Source: Deinococcus sp. AJ005
Lineage (GTDB): Bacteria; Deinococcota; Deinococci; Deinococcales; Deinococcaceae
Length of the DNA stretch: 64,000 nucleotides
Assembly (NCBI RefSeq): GCF_009017495.1
Contig: NZ_CP044987.1
Coordinates: 32,102-96,101 of the forward strand
Reading direction: 5' to 3'
Of the stretch, positions 24,445 through 33,800 are shown piece by piece. Position 1 is the stretch's first letter. Each line of letters starts with the position of its first letter. The notes under the pieces are model-generated. The model ran no database searches and had not been told where the DNA came from. It saw only the letters and a list, made by a program, of their open reading frames with translations. The translations under genes were made by a program, and so were the position numbers.

Positions 24445-26439
24445 ATGTCCGCACCTGAAACTGCTGCCGATCAGTTCAAGATGACCATCAGCCTCAACGT
24501 CTTGAACCATCTGGGAATCAACCTCTACAGCAACATCCCAGCGGTCCTGTCGGAACTGGTCGCCAACGCTTACGACGCCGACGCCACTCTGATCGAAATC
24601 ACCATCGGTGACGACGAGATCCTGGTGAAAGACGACGGGGTGGGCATGACCCACGACGAGGTCAACAGCCGGTTCCTCAACGTCGGCTACGACAAGCGGA
24701 ACGACACCCGTAATCCATTCTCGCGCCTGACCGCCAAAGGGCGACTCCCGATGGGGCGCAAGGGCATCGGCAAACTGTCCGTGTTCTCCATCGCCGAAAC
24801 CGTGGAAGTCCATACGGCCCGGGACGGCGAGTGCAGCGCATTCGAGATGAGTCTGCCGGAAGTGAGGGCTGCGATCCAGGACCGGAACAGTGCCAGCGAT
24901 TATTTCCCGCCGCCCGTGGAGCCTTGCGAGGCCGCCGAGGGAACGACGATCAAGCTCCGCGATCTGAAGAAGAGGACGGCCAGTACGGCCGCCTTTCTCA
25001 GGCGGCGTTTGGCCCGCCGCTTCGCGGTGCAGGGTGGCCTCGACAGCTTCGTCATCTCGGTGGACGGTACGCCGATTTCCGTCGAGGACCGGGACTACTT
25101 CAAGAAGGTGCAGTTCCTCTGGTATCTCGGTCCAGAGAGCAGCGGTTACGCCGCCCTCGCCACACAGGCCGAGAAGACCGCCGAGATCCAAGCCACCGAA
25201 GTCCGGGACCGTGACGGTCATCCCGTCGGTACCGTCTCGGGATGGATCGGAACCGTGGAGAAGCCCAGCGATATCGAAGAGCAGGACAACGTCATCGTCC
25301 TCCTCGCCCGGAAAAAACTCATCCACGAAGACATTCTCCGGCAGTTCCAGGAGGCGGGGATCTACGCTGATTACCTCGTCGGGGAGATCAACGCGGATTT
25401 CCTCGACGCCGACGATTTCGAAGATGTAGTTACGAGCGACCGTCAACGCATCAAAGAAGACGACCCACGCTACGAAGCGCTCCGTGATTTCCTCACGAAG
25501 AACGTCCTCAAACGCATCCAGGGTGAGTGGACCGACCTCCGTCTCGAAGTCGGACGGAAGAAGGCCATCCAGAATCCTGTGGTCGCAGAATGGCTCGCGT
25601 CGCACACGGGCGATACGAGACGCGTCGCGGAAAAAATGCTCGCACGGGTCGAAACCTTCAAATTCGTCGACTCCGAGAGCAAGGTCGAACTCTACAAGGC
25701 CAGCATCATGGGTTTCGAACGCCTCGCCCTGCGCGATTCGTTGAGCGCTCTGGACAAGCTCGACAAACAGGAGGACTTCGACGCCACCATGCGTGTCCTC
25801 GCGTCTGTAGACGAGCTCGAAGCCGCTCATTACCACCAGATCGTGAAGTCCAGGTTGGACGTCATCCGGACGTTGAAAGCGAAACTGCCCACCGAGAGGG
25901 AGAAAATCATTCAGCGCTATCTCTTCGAGCATCTCTGGCTCCTGGACCCGTCATGGGAAAGGGCGACGAACATCCCTCCCATCGAAGAGGAAGCGATCAA
26001 GACGGCATTCAAAGGAATAGACGCGAAGCTCAGCCCGGAAGAAGCCGCAGGGAGGGTCGACATCCGATTTCAGAAGGTGGGAGGCGAACACGTGATCGTC
26101 GAACTCAAGAAGTTCGACCGAAAAGTCACCGTGATGGAACTCGTCGTGCAGATCGAGAAATACGTGAATGCGCTGCACAAATGCCTCACGGAACAGCTCG
26201 GTCAGCACAGCCCCGCCATCCGAGCGGTCTGTCTCGTCGGAGAGAGGCCGAGCGAAACGAACGAGCGGACACTGAAGGCGATGGAGGCCGTAGGCGGACG
26301 CGTGATGACCTACGGCGAGATGATCGCCCAGGCAGAGGCCGGATATGCCGATTATCTGGAAAGCGATACCAAGGTCGGCAAGATCGCCCAGCTGGTCGAG
26401 CGCCTGGAAAAGACGTTGGGATCGGGACCGGCCTCATAG
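24445..26439 (+). CDS. MORC/MutL-like GHKL ATPase fused to a PD-(D/E)XK nuclease
   Basis: A 664-aa protein. The N-terminal Bergerat fold is complete: N-box 'ELVANAYDADATLIEI' (E37, N41), G1 'VKDDGVGMTHDE' and G2 'GRKGIGKLSVFSIAE' (about 104-118). The C-terminal 130 residues carry a nuclease core, 'GRVDIRF' (D538) followed by 'HVIVELKKF' (E553, K555). Prokaryotic MORC-like ATPases are known from restriction-modification neighbourhoods with cytosine methylases and Vsr nucleases, and both genes follow here. It is probably the restriction component: ATP-driven clamp closure with cleavage by the C-terminal domain, with the methylase protecting self. It converges on the methylase gene with only 23 bp between the stops. 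Confidence 0.82.
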   Translation: MSAPETAADQFKMTISLNVLNHLGINLYSNIPAVLSELVANAYDADATLIEITIGDDEILVKDDGVGMTHDEVNSRFLNVGYDKRNDTRNPFSRLTAKGRLPMGRKGIGKLSVFSIAETVEVHTARDGECSAFEMSLPEVRAAIQDRNSASDYFPPPVEPCEAAEGTTIKLRDLKKRTASTAAFLRRRLARRFAVQGGLDSFVISVDGTPISVEDRDYFKKVQFLWYLGPESSGYAALATQAEKTAEIQATEVRDRDGHPVGTVSGWIGTVEKPSDIEEQDNVIVLLARKKLIHEDILRQFQEAGIYADYLVGEINADFLDADDFEDVVTSDRQRIKEDDPRYEALRDFLTKNVLKRIQGEWTDLRLEVGRKKAIQNPVVAEWLASHTGDTRRVAEKMLARVETFKFVDSESKVELYKASIMGFERLALRDSLSALDKLDKQEDFDATMRVLASVDELEAAHYHQIVKSRLDVIRTLKAKLPTEREKIIQRYLFEHLWLLDPSWERATNIPPIEEEAIKTAFKGIDAKLSPEEAAGRVDIRFQKVGGEHVIVELKKFDRKVTVMELVVQIEKYVNALHKCLTEQLGQHSPAIRAVCLVGERPSETNERTLKAMEAVGGRVMTYGEMIAQAEAGYADYLESDTKVGKIAQLVERLEKTLGSGPAS

Positions 26440-26462
26440 CCGGCTGACGTTACGGTCTCTGG

Positions 26463-27644
26463 TCAGTCGTCCGCTGCCGAGGGTTGAACGTGTTCGACAG
26501 TCGTTGCAGAGAGGGACGTGAGCGGGGCGTCGAGTTCCGCCAGCCCGAGATGGGCCATGATCGCCCGTCCGATGACCTGGCCCAGGACGGGCGGCACGGC
26601 GTTCCCTATCTGCCGTCCCTGGTTGGTAAACGTGATTTCATCGCCCGGCTTCGTGAATTCGTAAGTCTGCGGGAAGGTCTGGAGGAGGGCCCCTTCACGC
26701 AGGCTCAGTCCCCGGTCCTGTGTCGGATGGACGAAGCGGCCGGTCCCTATGTTGTAGAACTGGGTGGTCATCGTCGGGGACGGGAAGGCGGGGTCGAGTC
26801 GCCCATAGACGGACCCGTACGTCGCCCCGCTCGGTTTCTTGTGGCAAGCGAGCCGCAGGTCATCGTGCCAGTCCGCCCAAGTTCCTCCTGGGCGTGACGC
26901 CTTCGCACGGGCCAGGTTCTTCTCGCCCAGTCTGAAAGCCTTATGGAGCGGGTCGCGCGGGTCCGTCTGGCCGTTTTCGAGGGTAGGGAGTCCCTCCAGC
27001 ACTGCTCCGGCCGTGGGGTACTCCTTCTTCGAGAAGAGCTTCCGGGGCAGTTCCACGCGGCCGCTCTTGGAAGCGAAGAGCACCAGACGGCGGCGGGCCT
27101 GTGGGATACCGTAGTCGGGGCCGAAGACCTTGTACTCGCAGACCTCGTAGCCGGCCTGCTCCAGACGCGCCTTGAACTCGGCATAGACAGGAAACTTTCC
27201 TTTCGTGGCGAGCCGCACGACGTTTTCCATGCTCACCACGTCGGGCTGCACTTCGAGAATCAGTTCCAGGAACGCGCGTAGCGGCTGCCATTCCTGCTCC
27301 AACTCGGCCTGCTCCTTGCCGATCTTCGTCTTCGCGGCAGCTGTAGAGTACGGCTGACACGGTGCGCAGCCGACCAGCACCCTGATGCTGTCCGGAGGGT
27401 AGTGTGCCTCCAACTCCCGGGCCGTGAGTTCGGTGACGTCCTTCGTATGGAACGCTGCTCCCGGGTTGTTCTTCTCGAAAGCGTAGCTGCAGTCCTTCTC
27501 GAGATCGTACCCGGCGACCACACGGACGCCTTCGTGGCCGAGACCGTAGGTGAGGCCACCGACACCGCAGAACAGATCGACGGCGACCACAGGCCGGTCA
27601 CCGTTCCGGTTTCGGAAATTTATGGGTTTGGGCATGGGCATCAT
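26463..27644 (-). CDS. DNA (cytosine-5) methyltransferase
   Basis: A 393-aa C5-methylase with all key motifs in order: 'VDLFCGVGGLTYGL' (motif I), 'GCAPCQPYS' (motif IV, catalytic C96), 'VSMENVVRL' (motif VI), 'PQARRRLVLFAS' (motif VIII) and 'QIGNAVPPVLGQVIG' (motif X). The target-recognition region, about residues 210-320, cannot be translated into a site by eye. It is divergent from the Vsr-type gene and convergent with the MORC-type ATPase-nuclease, so it most likely provides self-protection for that system. It could alternatively serve the DISARM operon beyond vsr, as drmMII does in class 2 systems. A TATAGT box 13 nt before the ATG is a plausible -10. Confidence 0.92.
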   Translation of the reverse strand: MMPMPKPINFRNRNGDRPVVAVDLFCGVGGLTYGLGHEGVRVVAGYDLEKDCSYAFEKNNPGAAFHTKDVTELTARELEAHYPPDSIRVLVGCAPCQPYSTAAAKTKIGKEQAELEQEWQPLRAFLELILEVQPDVVSMENVVRLATKGKFPVYAEFKARLEQAGYEVCEYKVFGPDYGIPQARRRLVLFASKSGRVELPRKLFSKKEYPTAGAVLEGLPTLENGQTDPRDPLHKAFRLGEKNLARAKASRPGGTWADWHDDLRLACHKKPSGATYGSVYGRLDPAFPSPTMTTQFYNIGTGRFVHPTQDRGLSLREGALLQTFPQTYEFTKPGDEITFTNQGRQIGNAVPPVLGQVIGRAIMAHLGLAELDAPLTSLSATTVEHVQPSAADD

Positions 27645-27725
27645 CTCACTGGCTGCGACTATAGAACATTCCGGAACGACGCCATGCAGGACTCCCGGCC
27701 CTCGGAGGTCCTGTACGGTCTGCGT

Positions 27726-27731
27726 TATTTT
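27726..27731 (+). promoter_or_regulatory. Leaderless -10 box of the vsr-type gene
   Basis: TATTTT lies exactly 6 nt before the ATG, the same spacing as at rep, and there is no Shine-Dalgarno. In the same 93-bp divergent gap TATAGT (27658-27663, minus strand) faces the methylase gene. Confidence 0.5.
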
Positions 27732-27737
27732 ACCGTC

Positions 27738-28154
27738 ATGGCCGACAAGCTCTCGCGGGAACAGCGCAGCGCCCTGATGGGCCGTGTCCGCCAGCGCGAC
27801 ACCGCTCCCGAGCTCGCCTTGCGTTCAGCCCTCCACCGGCGTGGACTGAGATTCAGGAAGAACGTCAAAGGCCTGCCCGGCTCGCCGGACATCGTCTTCA
27901 CGCGGATCAAGGTCGCCGTGTTCGTCGACGGCAACTTTTGGCATGGCTACGATTTCGACGCCTGGAAGGACAGGCTCCAGCCATTTTGGCGGGCCAAGAT
28001 CGAACGCAACATCGAACGGGACAGGCAAAACGGGACGGATCTCGAAGAGCTGGGTTGGCAGGTCGTCAGGATCTGGGAAAAGGACATCAAGAAGAGGTTG
28101 GACGAGGTGGCCGAAGAAGTGGCCGCTGTGGTGGAACTCCGGCGCGGCCGGTAG
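27738..28154 (+). CDS. vsr: Vsr-type (very short patch repair) endonuclease, variant without the zinc cysteine
   Basis: A 138-aa protein starting 'MADKLSREQRSALMGRV', then 'RDTAPELALRSALHRRGLRF', the standard Vsr N-terminus. 'GLPGSPDIVF' gives the catalytic Asp (D51) and 'FVDGNFWHGY' is the 'G-C-FWH' block with H69. In most Vsr proteins the residue before FWH is a zinc-binding Cys; here it is Asn (N66), and the second Cys region is also missing, so the structural zinc site is probably lost. The family nicks T-G mismatches that arise from deaminated 5-methylcytosine, which fits the adjacent C5-methylase. In MORC-type clusters Vsr-fold proteins may also take part in restriction. Confidence 0.85.
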   Translation: MADKLSREQRSALMGRVRQRDTAPELALRSALHRRGLRFRKNVKGLPGSPDIVFTRIKVAVFVDGNFWHGYDFDAWKDRLQPFWRAKIERNIERDRQNGTDLEELGWQVVRIWEKDIKKRLDEVAEEVAAVVELRRGR

Positions 28155-28184
28155 AGGCAGGCACACCTGTTCGCCTCGTCGGGA

Positions 28185-28205
28185 GGCCACCGGGTCCGGG
28201 TGGCC
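28185..28205. terminator. Hairpin between convergent vsr and drmC
   Basis: GGCCACC and GGTGGCC form a 7-bp stem with a 7-nt loop in the 105-bp gap between the two stops. Its position suits a bidirectional terminator; no T-run is seen. Confidence 0.4.
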
Positions 28206-28259
28206 CGGCCCGCGCGCGGGATCCGGACCTCCATGCGGCGAGAGCGGGGTTCCGGCCTG

Positions 28260-29003
28260 CTATGGAGCAGGGGAGAGGATCCGCCGGTCGACCAAGGCAC
28301 GGAGGTGTCGGGCCAGACGGAGTGGTTGACGTCCTCCGCTGACGAGGACGCCCAGTTCCATGTTGCGCCACATGGCCGCCCCCGTGAGGTTCGCGCTGGT
28401 CACGAAGGCGGTCCGGCTGTCGGCGACGGCGCATTTGGCATGGATTTTTCCCCGTGGTCCGCTCGTTCCCGCACCGTTCCAGACGTAGACGGCCGCGCCC
28501 GGCACTGCGCTCCGCATCGCCGTGACGCAGTCGCTGTCGAGACTGCCTCCCAGGGCGACCGGCGCCTCCAGGACGATGACGACGTCTACCCCCCGCCCCA
28601 CCGCCCTCCGGAGGGCGGCGGCCACGGACTGGACCTCGTAGGCGACGAAGCTGACGATCTGGAGCGTCGCTCGGGCACCGTCGATCAACTGCACCAGGAC
28701 GATCTCGGTTCGCCTGATGGGCACCTCCTCCGTAACCGGGCCGGTCCATACCAGGTCGATACTCTCACGCTCCCGCAGGTCTTCGGCGGTGACGGCCGCC
28801 GCCCGGAGAGCCGAAGCGAGCTCGGCCGGCGACACGTCCGAGACGGACCAGGCGACGTACAGTTCCCGCTCGGCCGCCGAGGCACCCTGTGGGGTGGCGC
28901 ACACGGCTCCGCCTTCGGCCCGGCCGGCCAGCCGCTCGACATGGCCAGCGGGCATTTCCCGGACGACGGCGGCTACGGCCCGCCAGAGGCGCAGGTCCTT
29001 CAC
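28260..29003 (-). CDS. drmC: DISARM protein DrmC, phospholipase D-fold
   Basis: A 247-aa protein. The start is a GTG whose last two bases overlap the drmB stop; in-frame sequence upstream belongs to the shadow of drmB. Residues about 100-220 have the PLD fold, with the HxK motif in 'GPRGKIHAKCAVADSRTAF' and 'TSANLTGAAMWRNMELGV' after it. Only one HKD motif is present, so a dimer would build the active site. It is the last gene of the operon, as usual. In DISARM studies DrmC is conserved but not strictly needed for protection. Confidence 0.85.
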   Translation of the reverse strand: MKDLRLWRAVAAVVREMPAGHVERLAGRAEGGAVCATPQGASAAERELYVAWSVSDVSPAELASALRAAAVTAEDLRERESIDLVWTGPVTEEVPIRRTEIVLVQLIDGARATLQIVSFVAYEVQSVAAALRRAVGRGVDVVIVLEAPVALGGSLDSDCVTAMRSAVPGAAVYVWNGAGTSGPRGKIHAKCAVADSRTAFVTSANLTGAAMWRNMELGVLVSGGRQPLRLARHLRALVDRRILSPAP

Positions 29004-30856
29004 TCGAAGTAGCCGGCGTCGCGACACTCGAAGGTCGGTCCCAGCAGCGCGCGGTCCAGGTAACGGTTTCCGCGTTCGCAGGAGGTCTCCGCCACGAACC
29101 CGCAGGCATGGCAGCTGGCCGAGTGCAGGGACCGGTCCGCGCCGGGATCGTGTTCGGAGCACAGCGGATCCGACGAACAGACGTAGGCGCGCTGGAGGGC
29201 CTGGCGCAGGATGCGCCCGAGATTCTCGGGTTTGCCCAGTTCGACCAGGCCGCCCAACGTTCCGTCGGAATCGGCGGCGGCGGTGTAGAGCAAGATCCCC
29301 GCCATGGGAGCGGCCGGGGCGTCGCTGGCGTAGATGCGCTCGCGGATGCTGGCGGCGTTGTAGCCGCACTCGAGGGCGAATTCCCGGATCAGCAGGTGGG
29401 AGAGGGTGTGGAGCATGGCGTAACGGACGCCGGGATAGTGGGCCTCGGGGTCGAGCTTCCGGCTGGCCCGCCACCCCCGGTGCCCGGCGAACAGGCGGGC
29501 GTCCCGCCCTTCGACGGCGGCCCGTAACGTCCAGGAACGGACGGCTTCCTCGTCGAACCGAATGAACACGCCTTCGCCGTGCACCTCGTTTGCCGGAATC
29601 CACTCCGGAGGCCGGCGGCTCAGGCCCGCGACCCGCTCTCGGCCGCTCTCGTCGAACACTTCTTCGGGAGAGTCGACACGCGTGAATCCGAGCAGGGCAT
29701 TCACTTCCCGCAGCCGCTTGACGAGCGAGACCGACGCGAGATGTGCGGCGTAGCGCGGCGGCGGGGCGATCCGCTCGGCGAGGAAGTGCGGCCACCCGCC
29801 CGGGACAGTCGTCGGCGACGTCAGTACCTCCCACTCGGGCCGCTTCATCTCCTCCTCGGTCACATGGCCCTCCGGCCCCGGCGGGCCGGCAGTGCGGCGG
29901 ACGAGCGCTTCCCACACGTCCCCCACGTCCAGGTGGTCGATGTACGGAAAGCGGCCCTGTCGCCGGAGGACCTTGAGGATGCCCCGGAGCTCGCCCTCGT
30001 CCTCGGCGTCTTTGATCTCCTCCCACGCCTCCTCGACGAACTGTGCCACCGGCGTCTCCGCGAGGGGGATGGCGAGGGCCGACAGGGTGACGGGGAACCA
30101 GGCGTTGGTCGCCCCCAGGATCACCGGCCTGGCCTGTTCCCCGCACGGTTCCTCGTCGAAGGCGTCGAGGTGGGGATGTCGGCCTCGGCAGGCCGGGAGG
30201 GTCTTCTTGCCTTCCTCGCCGAAGGCGAAGACCAACGAGCGTGCCGTCTCGCAACTGTCGCACCGCACCCACAGGTTTTCGGTCTGCAGCGACGCGCCGC
30301 TCTCGAAGAACCGGAGGGTGCCCTTGCAGGCCGTCGGGCCGCCGTGGACGAACCAGTGCCACGGAAAGTCGTCCAGGTGGCCTCTCGTGCAGGCCAACAG
30401 GAACCGTGCCGGGACCGCGTCGGACTGCTTCGCCGTGCCGGTCGCCTTCTCGCAGTTCGGGTGCACGAAGCGCGTCCGTTCGGGCGCATAAGGAGCCGGG
30501 ATGAGCTTGAACAGTCCAGAGTCGTATTCCGCCAGCAGACCGCATTTCACGCAGCGCAGCCAGCGGGGGAAGGGGCGGACGGGCACGCCCTGCAGGGCTT
30601 CGGGAGACAGGGGGGCGACGTCCTCGCCCGCGATCGGAGGGCGGCGCAGGCTGCCGACCTGTGCTCCGAGTTCCTGCCGCACGGCCGCCAGGAGGCGGGG
30701 CTCGTCGATCTCCGCACAGAGCCCTTTTTCCCAGTGGCCGAGGCCCATCGTGAGTACGGAGAGGTTCGGCAGGTCGACGAGCGCTCCCGGTCCATAGGTC
30801 CAGAGGAGTTGGCTGGGGCGTACGGATCCTACGGCGGCATCGGTCTTTGCGGTCAT
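29000..30856 (-). CDS. drmB: DISARM protein DrmB, DUF1998
   Basis: A 618-aa protein. The start 'SVRPSQLLWTYGPGALVDL' is typical of DrmB. 'CVKCGLL' near residue 105 begins a Cys-rich region with further zinc-type pairs. The C-terminal DUF1998 domain covers about residues 475-580 ('MLHTLSHLLIREFALECGY') and ends with a Cys cluster 'CSSDPLCSEH' and 'CHACG'. It overlaps drmA and drmC by 4 bases. DrmA and DrmB form the core complex of DISARM that recognises and blocks unmodified incoming DNA; DrmB is the non-helicase subunit. Confidence 0.92.
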   Translation of the reverse strand: MTAKTDAAVGSVRPSQLLWTYGPGALVDLPNLSVLTMGLGHWEKGLCAEIDEPRLLAAVRQELGAQVGSLRRPPIAGEDVAPLSPEALQGVPVRPFPRWLRCVKCGLLAEYDSGLFKLIPAPYAPERTRFVHPNCEKATGTAKQSDAVPARFLLACTRGHLDDFPWHWFVHGGPTACKGTLRFFESGASLQTENLWVRCDSCETARSLVFAFGEEGKKTLPACRGRHPHLDAFDEEPCGEQARPVILGATNAWFPVTLSALAIPLAETPVAQFVEEAWEEIKDAEDEGELRGILKVLRRQGRFPYIDHLDVGDVWEALVRRTAGPPGPEGHVTEEEMKRPEWEVLTSPTTVPGGWPHFLAERIAPPPRYAAHLASVSLVKRLREVNALLGFTRVDSPEEVFDESGRERVAGLSRRPPEWIPANEVHGEGVFIRFDEEAVRSWTLRAAVEGRDARLFAGHRGWRASRKLDPEAHYPGVRYAMLHTLSHLLIREFALECGYNAASIRERIYASDAPAAPMAGILLYTAAADSDGTLGGLVELGKPENLGRILRQALQRAYVCSSDPLCSEHDPGADRSLHSASCHACGFVAETSCERGNRYLDRALLGPTFECRDAGYFE

Positions 30857-33800
30857 TCTCTCTCTCCTGGCCGTCCGGATACGGACGGCGTGCGCCAGGC
30901 CGGCCCGTCGTCCACCTTCGACTGGCTCATGATCAGACGGACACCGGGCTCGACTTCGCGCAAGGAGGTCGGCGCGGTGAAGAGTTCCCAGGCGCCGAGG
31001 CCCGGCCTGGACAGGAGTGGCGCGACCGTGCCGCCGCCCTTTTCGTAGCCCAGCTCCCGTCCGGGCCGCGCCGCTTCATGTACCCAGCGGTCGAAGCGGT
31101 GGGCGAGCATGTCGCCCGTGTCCGCTTCGACCTCCGTGCTGCCCGTGACGTTGCCTGCGCGCCCCTGGACGGCGGCCCGGGCGGGAGCGATCTCGGTTCT
31201 CGCGAGGTGGTCGAGCCGGCCCGCGCCCGTATTCGGGTTCAGCGGCGCCTGACCGAGGCGCAACATGCTCACCAGCGTGCCGGTGAGGCCACGGTCCATG
31301 GCGCGTGGCGCGAACGGGGTCACGGACTGAGCTTCGACGTGCTTGTAGAAAGTCGCGTGGTAGTGCTCGAAGGTCTCGTAATGCGACAGGTCGCGTGGAC
31401 GCGACCACGCGAGGGCGGTGACGACCAGGCCGGGGAAAGAGCGGCCTACGCGGCTGGTGGCCTGGATATATTCCGCAGTGGTCTTGGGCTGACCGTTGAC
31501 GGCCATCAGGCCCAGACGGTTTATGTCGACGCCCACCGACAGCATGTTCGTCGCCAGGACGATGTCCACCGAGTGGTCCTCGCCCTTACCCCACTTGGCT
31601 TTGTGTTTCACTTCGAGCCGGTCGAGCGTCGCAGGGATCTTGCGGCTGGAAATGCGGGAAGTCAGCTCTTCCACTTCGCGGACCCCGCGTTGCCTGAGCC
31701 CCGGGCGGCCGATGCGGCTCATCTCGACCCGGTACGAGCGGGTCTGCACGTCGTCTTCCGCCAGGCGTTTCATGCCGCCCAGGTCACGCAGGGAGTTGAA
31801 GTACCCGACCAGGGTCATGTACGGGTCGGCCTGCTGTCCGAAGCGGTCGAACAGCGCCTGTCCCGCCGTCAGGAGCGCCACGTAGATGCGGATGAGCATC
31901 GCCGGCTTCGAACTCCCCGGCGCGCAGATCCCCAGATAGAGGCGCCCGGGGACGTCGGCGACGTCCCGGCGCACCGAGAAGTAGTTGTCCTCCACGTCCA
32001 CGCCGTGGGGCGGAAAAACGGTCACTCGGCGCAGGAACACGTTGTTGACCTGCTCTGCGGCCTTCCGGACGGTGGCAGTGGACGCGATGACCTTGGGCCG
32101 GACCGTCCGGCCGTCCAGTGTCCAGGAACACAGCGCGTCGATAGCGGTCTCGTACAGCCCGACCATCGTGCCGAGCGGGCCGCTGATCAGGTGGAACTCG
32201 TCCTGGATGATCAGGTCCGGGGGCCGCAACGGGACGATCTTCCGGACGGTGGTCTTCGGCAGCCTGCCTTTCGGTGCGTGGGTCCCGCTGCAGTCCGGTA
32301 CGTCCGGCCATATCAGGCCGTGACGCGGGCATTCCTCGTCGGCCCGGCCGAAGAGCGTGCGGATCGCGCCGCGCCACGCCATCAGCGCGAACTTGTCGAC
32401 CGTCGCGATCAGCATGCTGGGCGGGCGCCGGTAGATTTCTTCGTCCACGACGACCACCGGTAACCCGGGACTGTCGTCGGCGTCTTTCGAGAAGCGGCAC
32501 GGAGTGTCGCTCAGGCTGTCCGAGCAGTAGATGCGTGTCCTGCTCTGGTCGAGATCCACCACGACGTCCCGCTTCGGGTCGATCGGGGAGCCGCACCAGG
32601 GGCAGGTGGTCAACTGTGCCGGCGTGGAGCCGGTACCGAGGTTGCCGTCACGCTCGTCCTTGATGGACTTGTGGCTGTCCTTGGTGGTGTTCGGCGTGCT
32701 CTTCATCCCCACCCACAGCCCGATGCCGAACGGATGGATCCCCCACTTGGCGGAATCGGCCGTGCGCAGGACCTCCATCGCGCAGACCAGCGTGGTCGCC
32801 CGCTGGAACTGCTGCAGCGTCAGCAGACGCAGGGTGTAGCGCATGATCACCGTCAGGCCGCGCGTTCCGTCGAGACCCCCGAGATCGCCCTGGAGACGGC
32901 GGACCGCCATCGCGAACGCCGCCACGCCGAGATAGGCCTCCGTCTTGCCGCCGCCCGTCGGGAACCACAGCAGATCTGCCTCGGCTTCCAACGTGGAGGT
33001 CCGGTCCGGATGCGACGGATCGGCGAGGGAGGGGAGAGAGAGCAGGACGAACGCCAGCTGGAACGCCCGCCAGGAACGGTTGCGCGGATCGGCGTCCACC
33101 GCTGCGAGATCCGGCGTGCCGCCGCGCCGCCGCTGCAACGCCCAGATGCTGTGCACACGCTGGTCGGCCATCGCCAGGTTCGCGAAGCGGAACGCTTCGA
33201 ACGCCAGGTCGTCCTGTTCGAGCACCCGGACGCCCTCCCGCAACCGGGCGAGAACACCATCACAGCGCGTGAGGGCGTCGGCCGCCGACACGTTCCAGTC
33301 GTCCAGCGAGGGATCGTGTGTGGCGGTACCCGGGGCGAGCTTCGCGCGTTGCCGCCCTATCCACGCCGCATAGTCGTCCGTGAAGGCCGTGAGGCCGGTG
33401 ACCAGATCTCCGCGTTCCATGGCCGCCAGGCGCCGCATGTCCAGCAGATCGGCCGGGACGTCCGGCCCGAGCGCAGGGGTTTCCGTGACCGGTACCTCGA
33501 ACGCCGGAACCACACTCGTGCGCACCTCTACGGCCCGCTCACGGTCTTCGGGGTCGACCGTCGCCGTCACGGACGTGTTGTGTCCCACTGCGAACTCCAC
33601 CTGGCGGCGGTACAGCATTTCCAGCGCCTCGCGCTCTTCGTCCGCACCGTCGGCTTCCAACGGCGGCCGCCGACGGAATACCGACTTCCCGGCGAGGTCG
33701 CGCACCGTGAGCTCCGGCTGGAACAGCCAGGCGACGTCTTCCTGCGAGGCCGGTTTCGACTGCATGTTCACCAGGAACAACGTCACCAGCCGCTCCTTCC

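Noticed and set aside
26463..27644. C5-methylase as drmMII of the DISARM operon
   Set aside because: The operon already has drmMI and drmD (class 1), and vsr lies between; association with the MORC-type gene is simpler.
29004..30545. N-terminal extension of drmC across drmB (761 codons in all)
   Set aside because: Only the last 247 codons resemble DrmC; the rest is the +1 shadow of drmB, Arg/Pro-rich.
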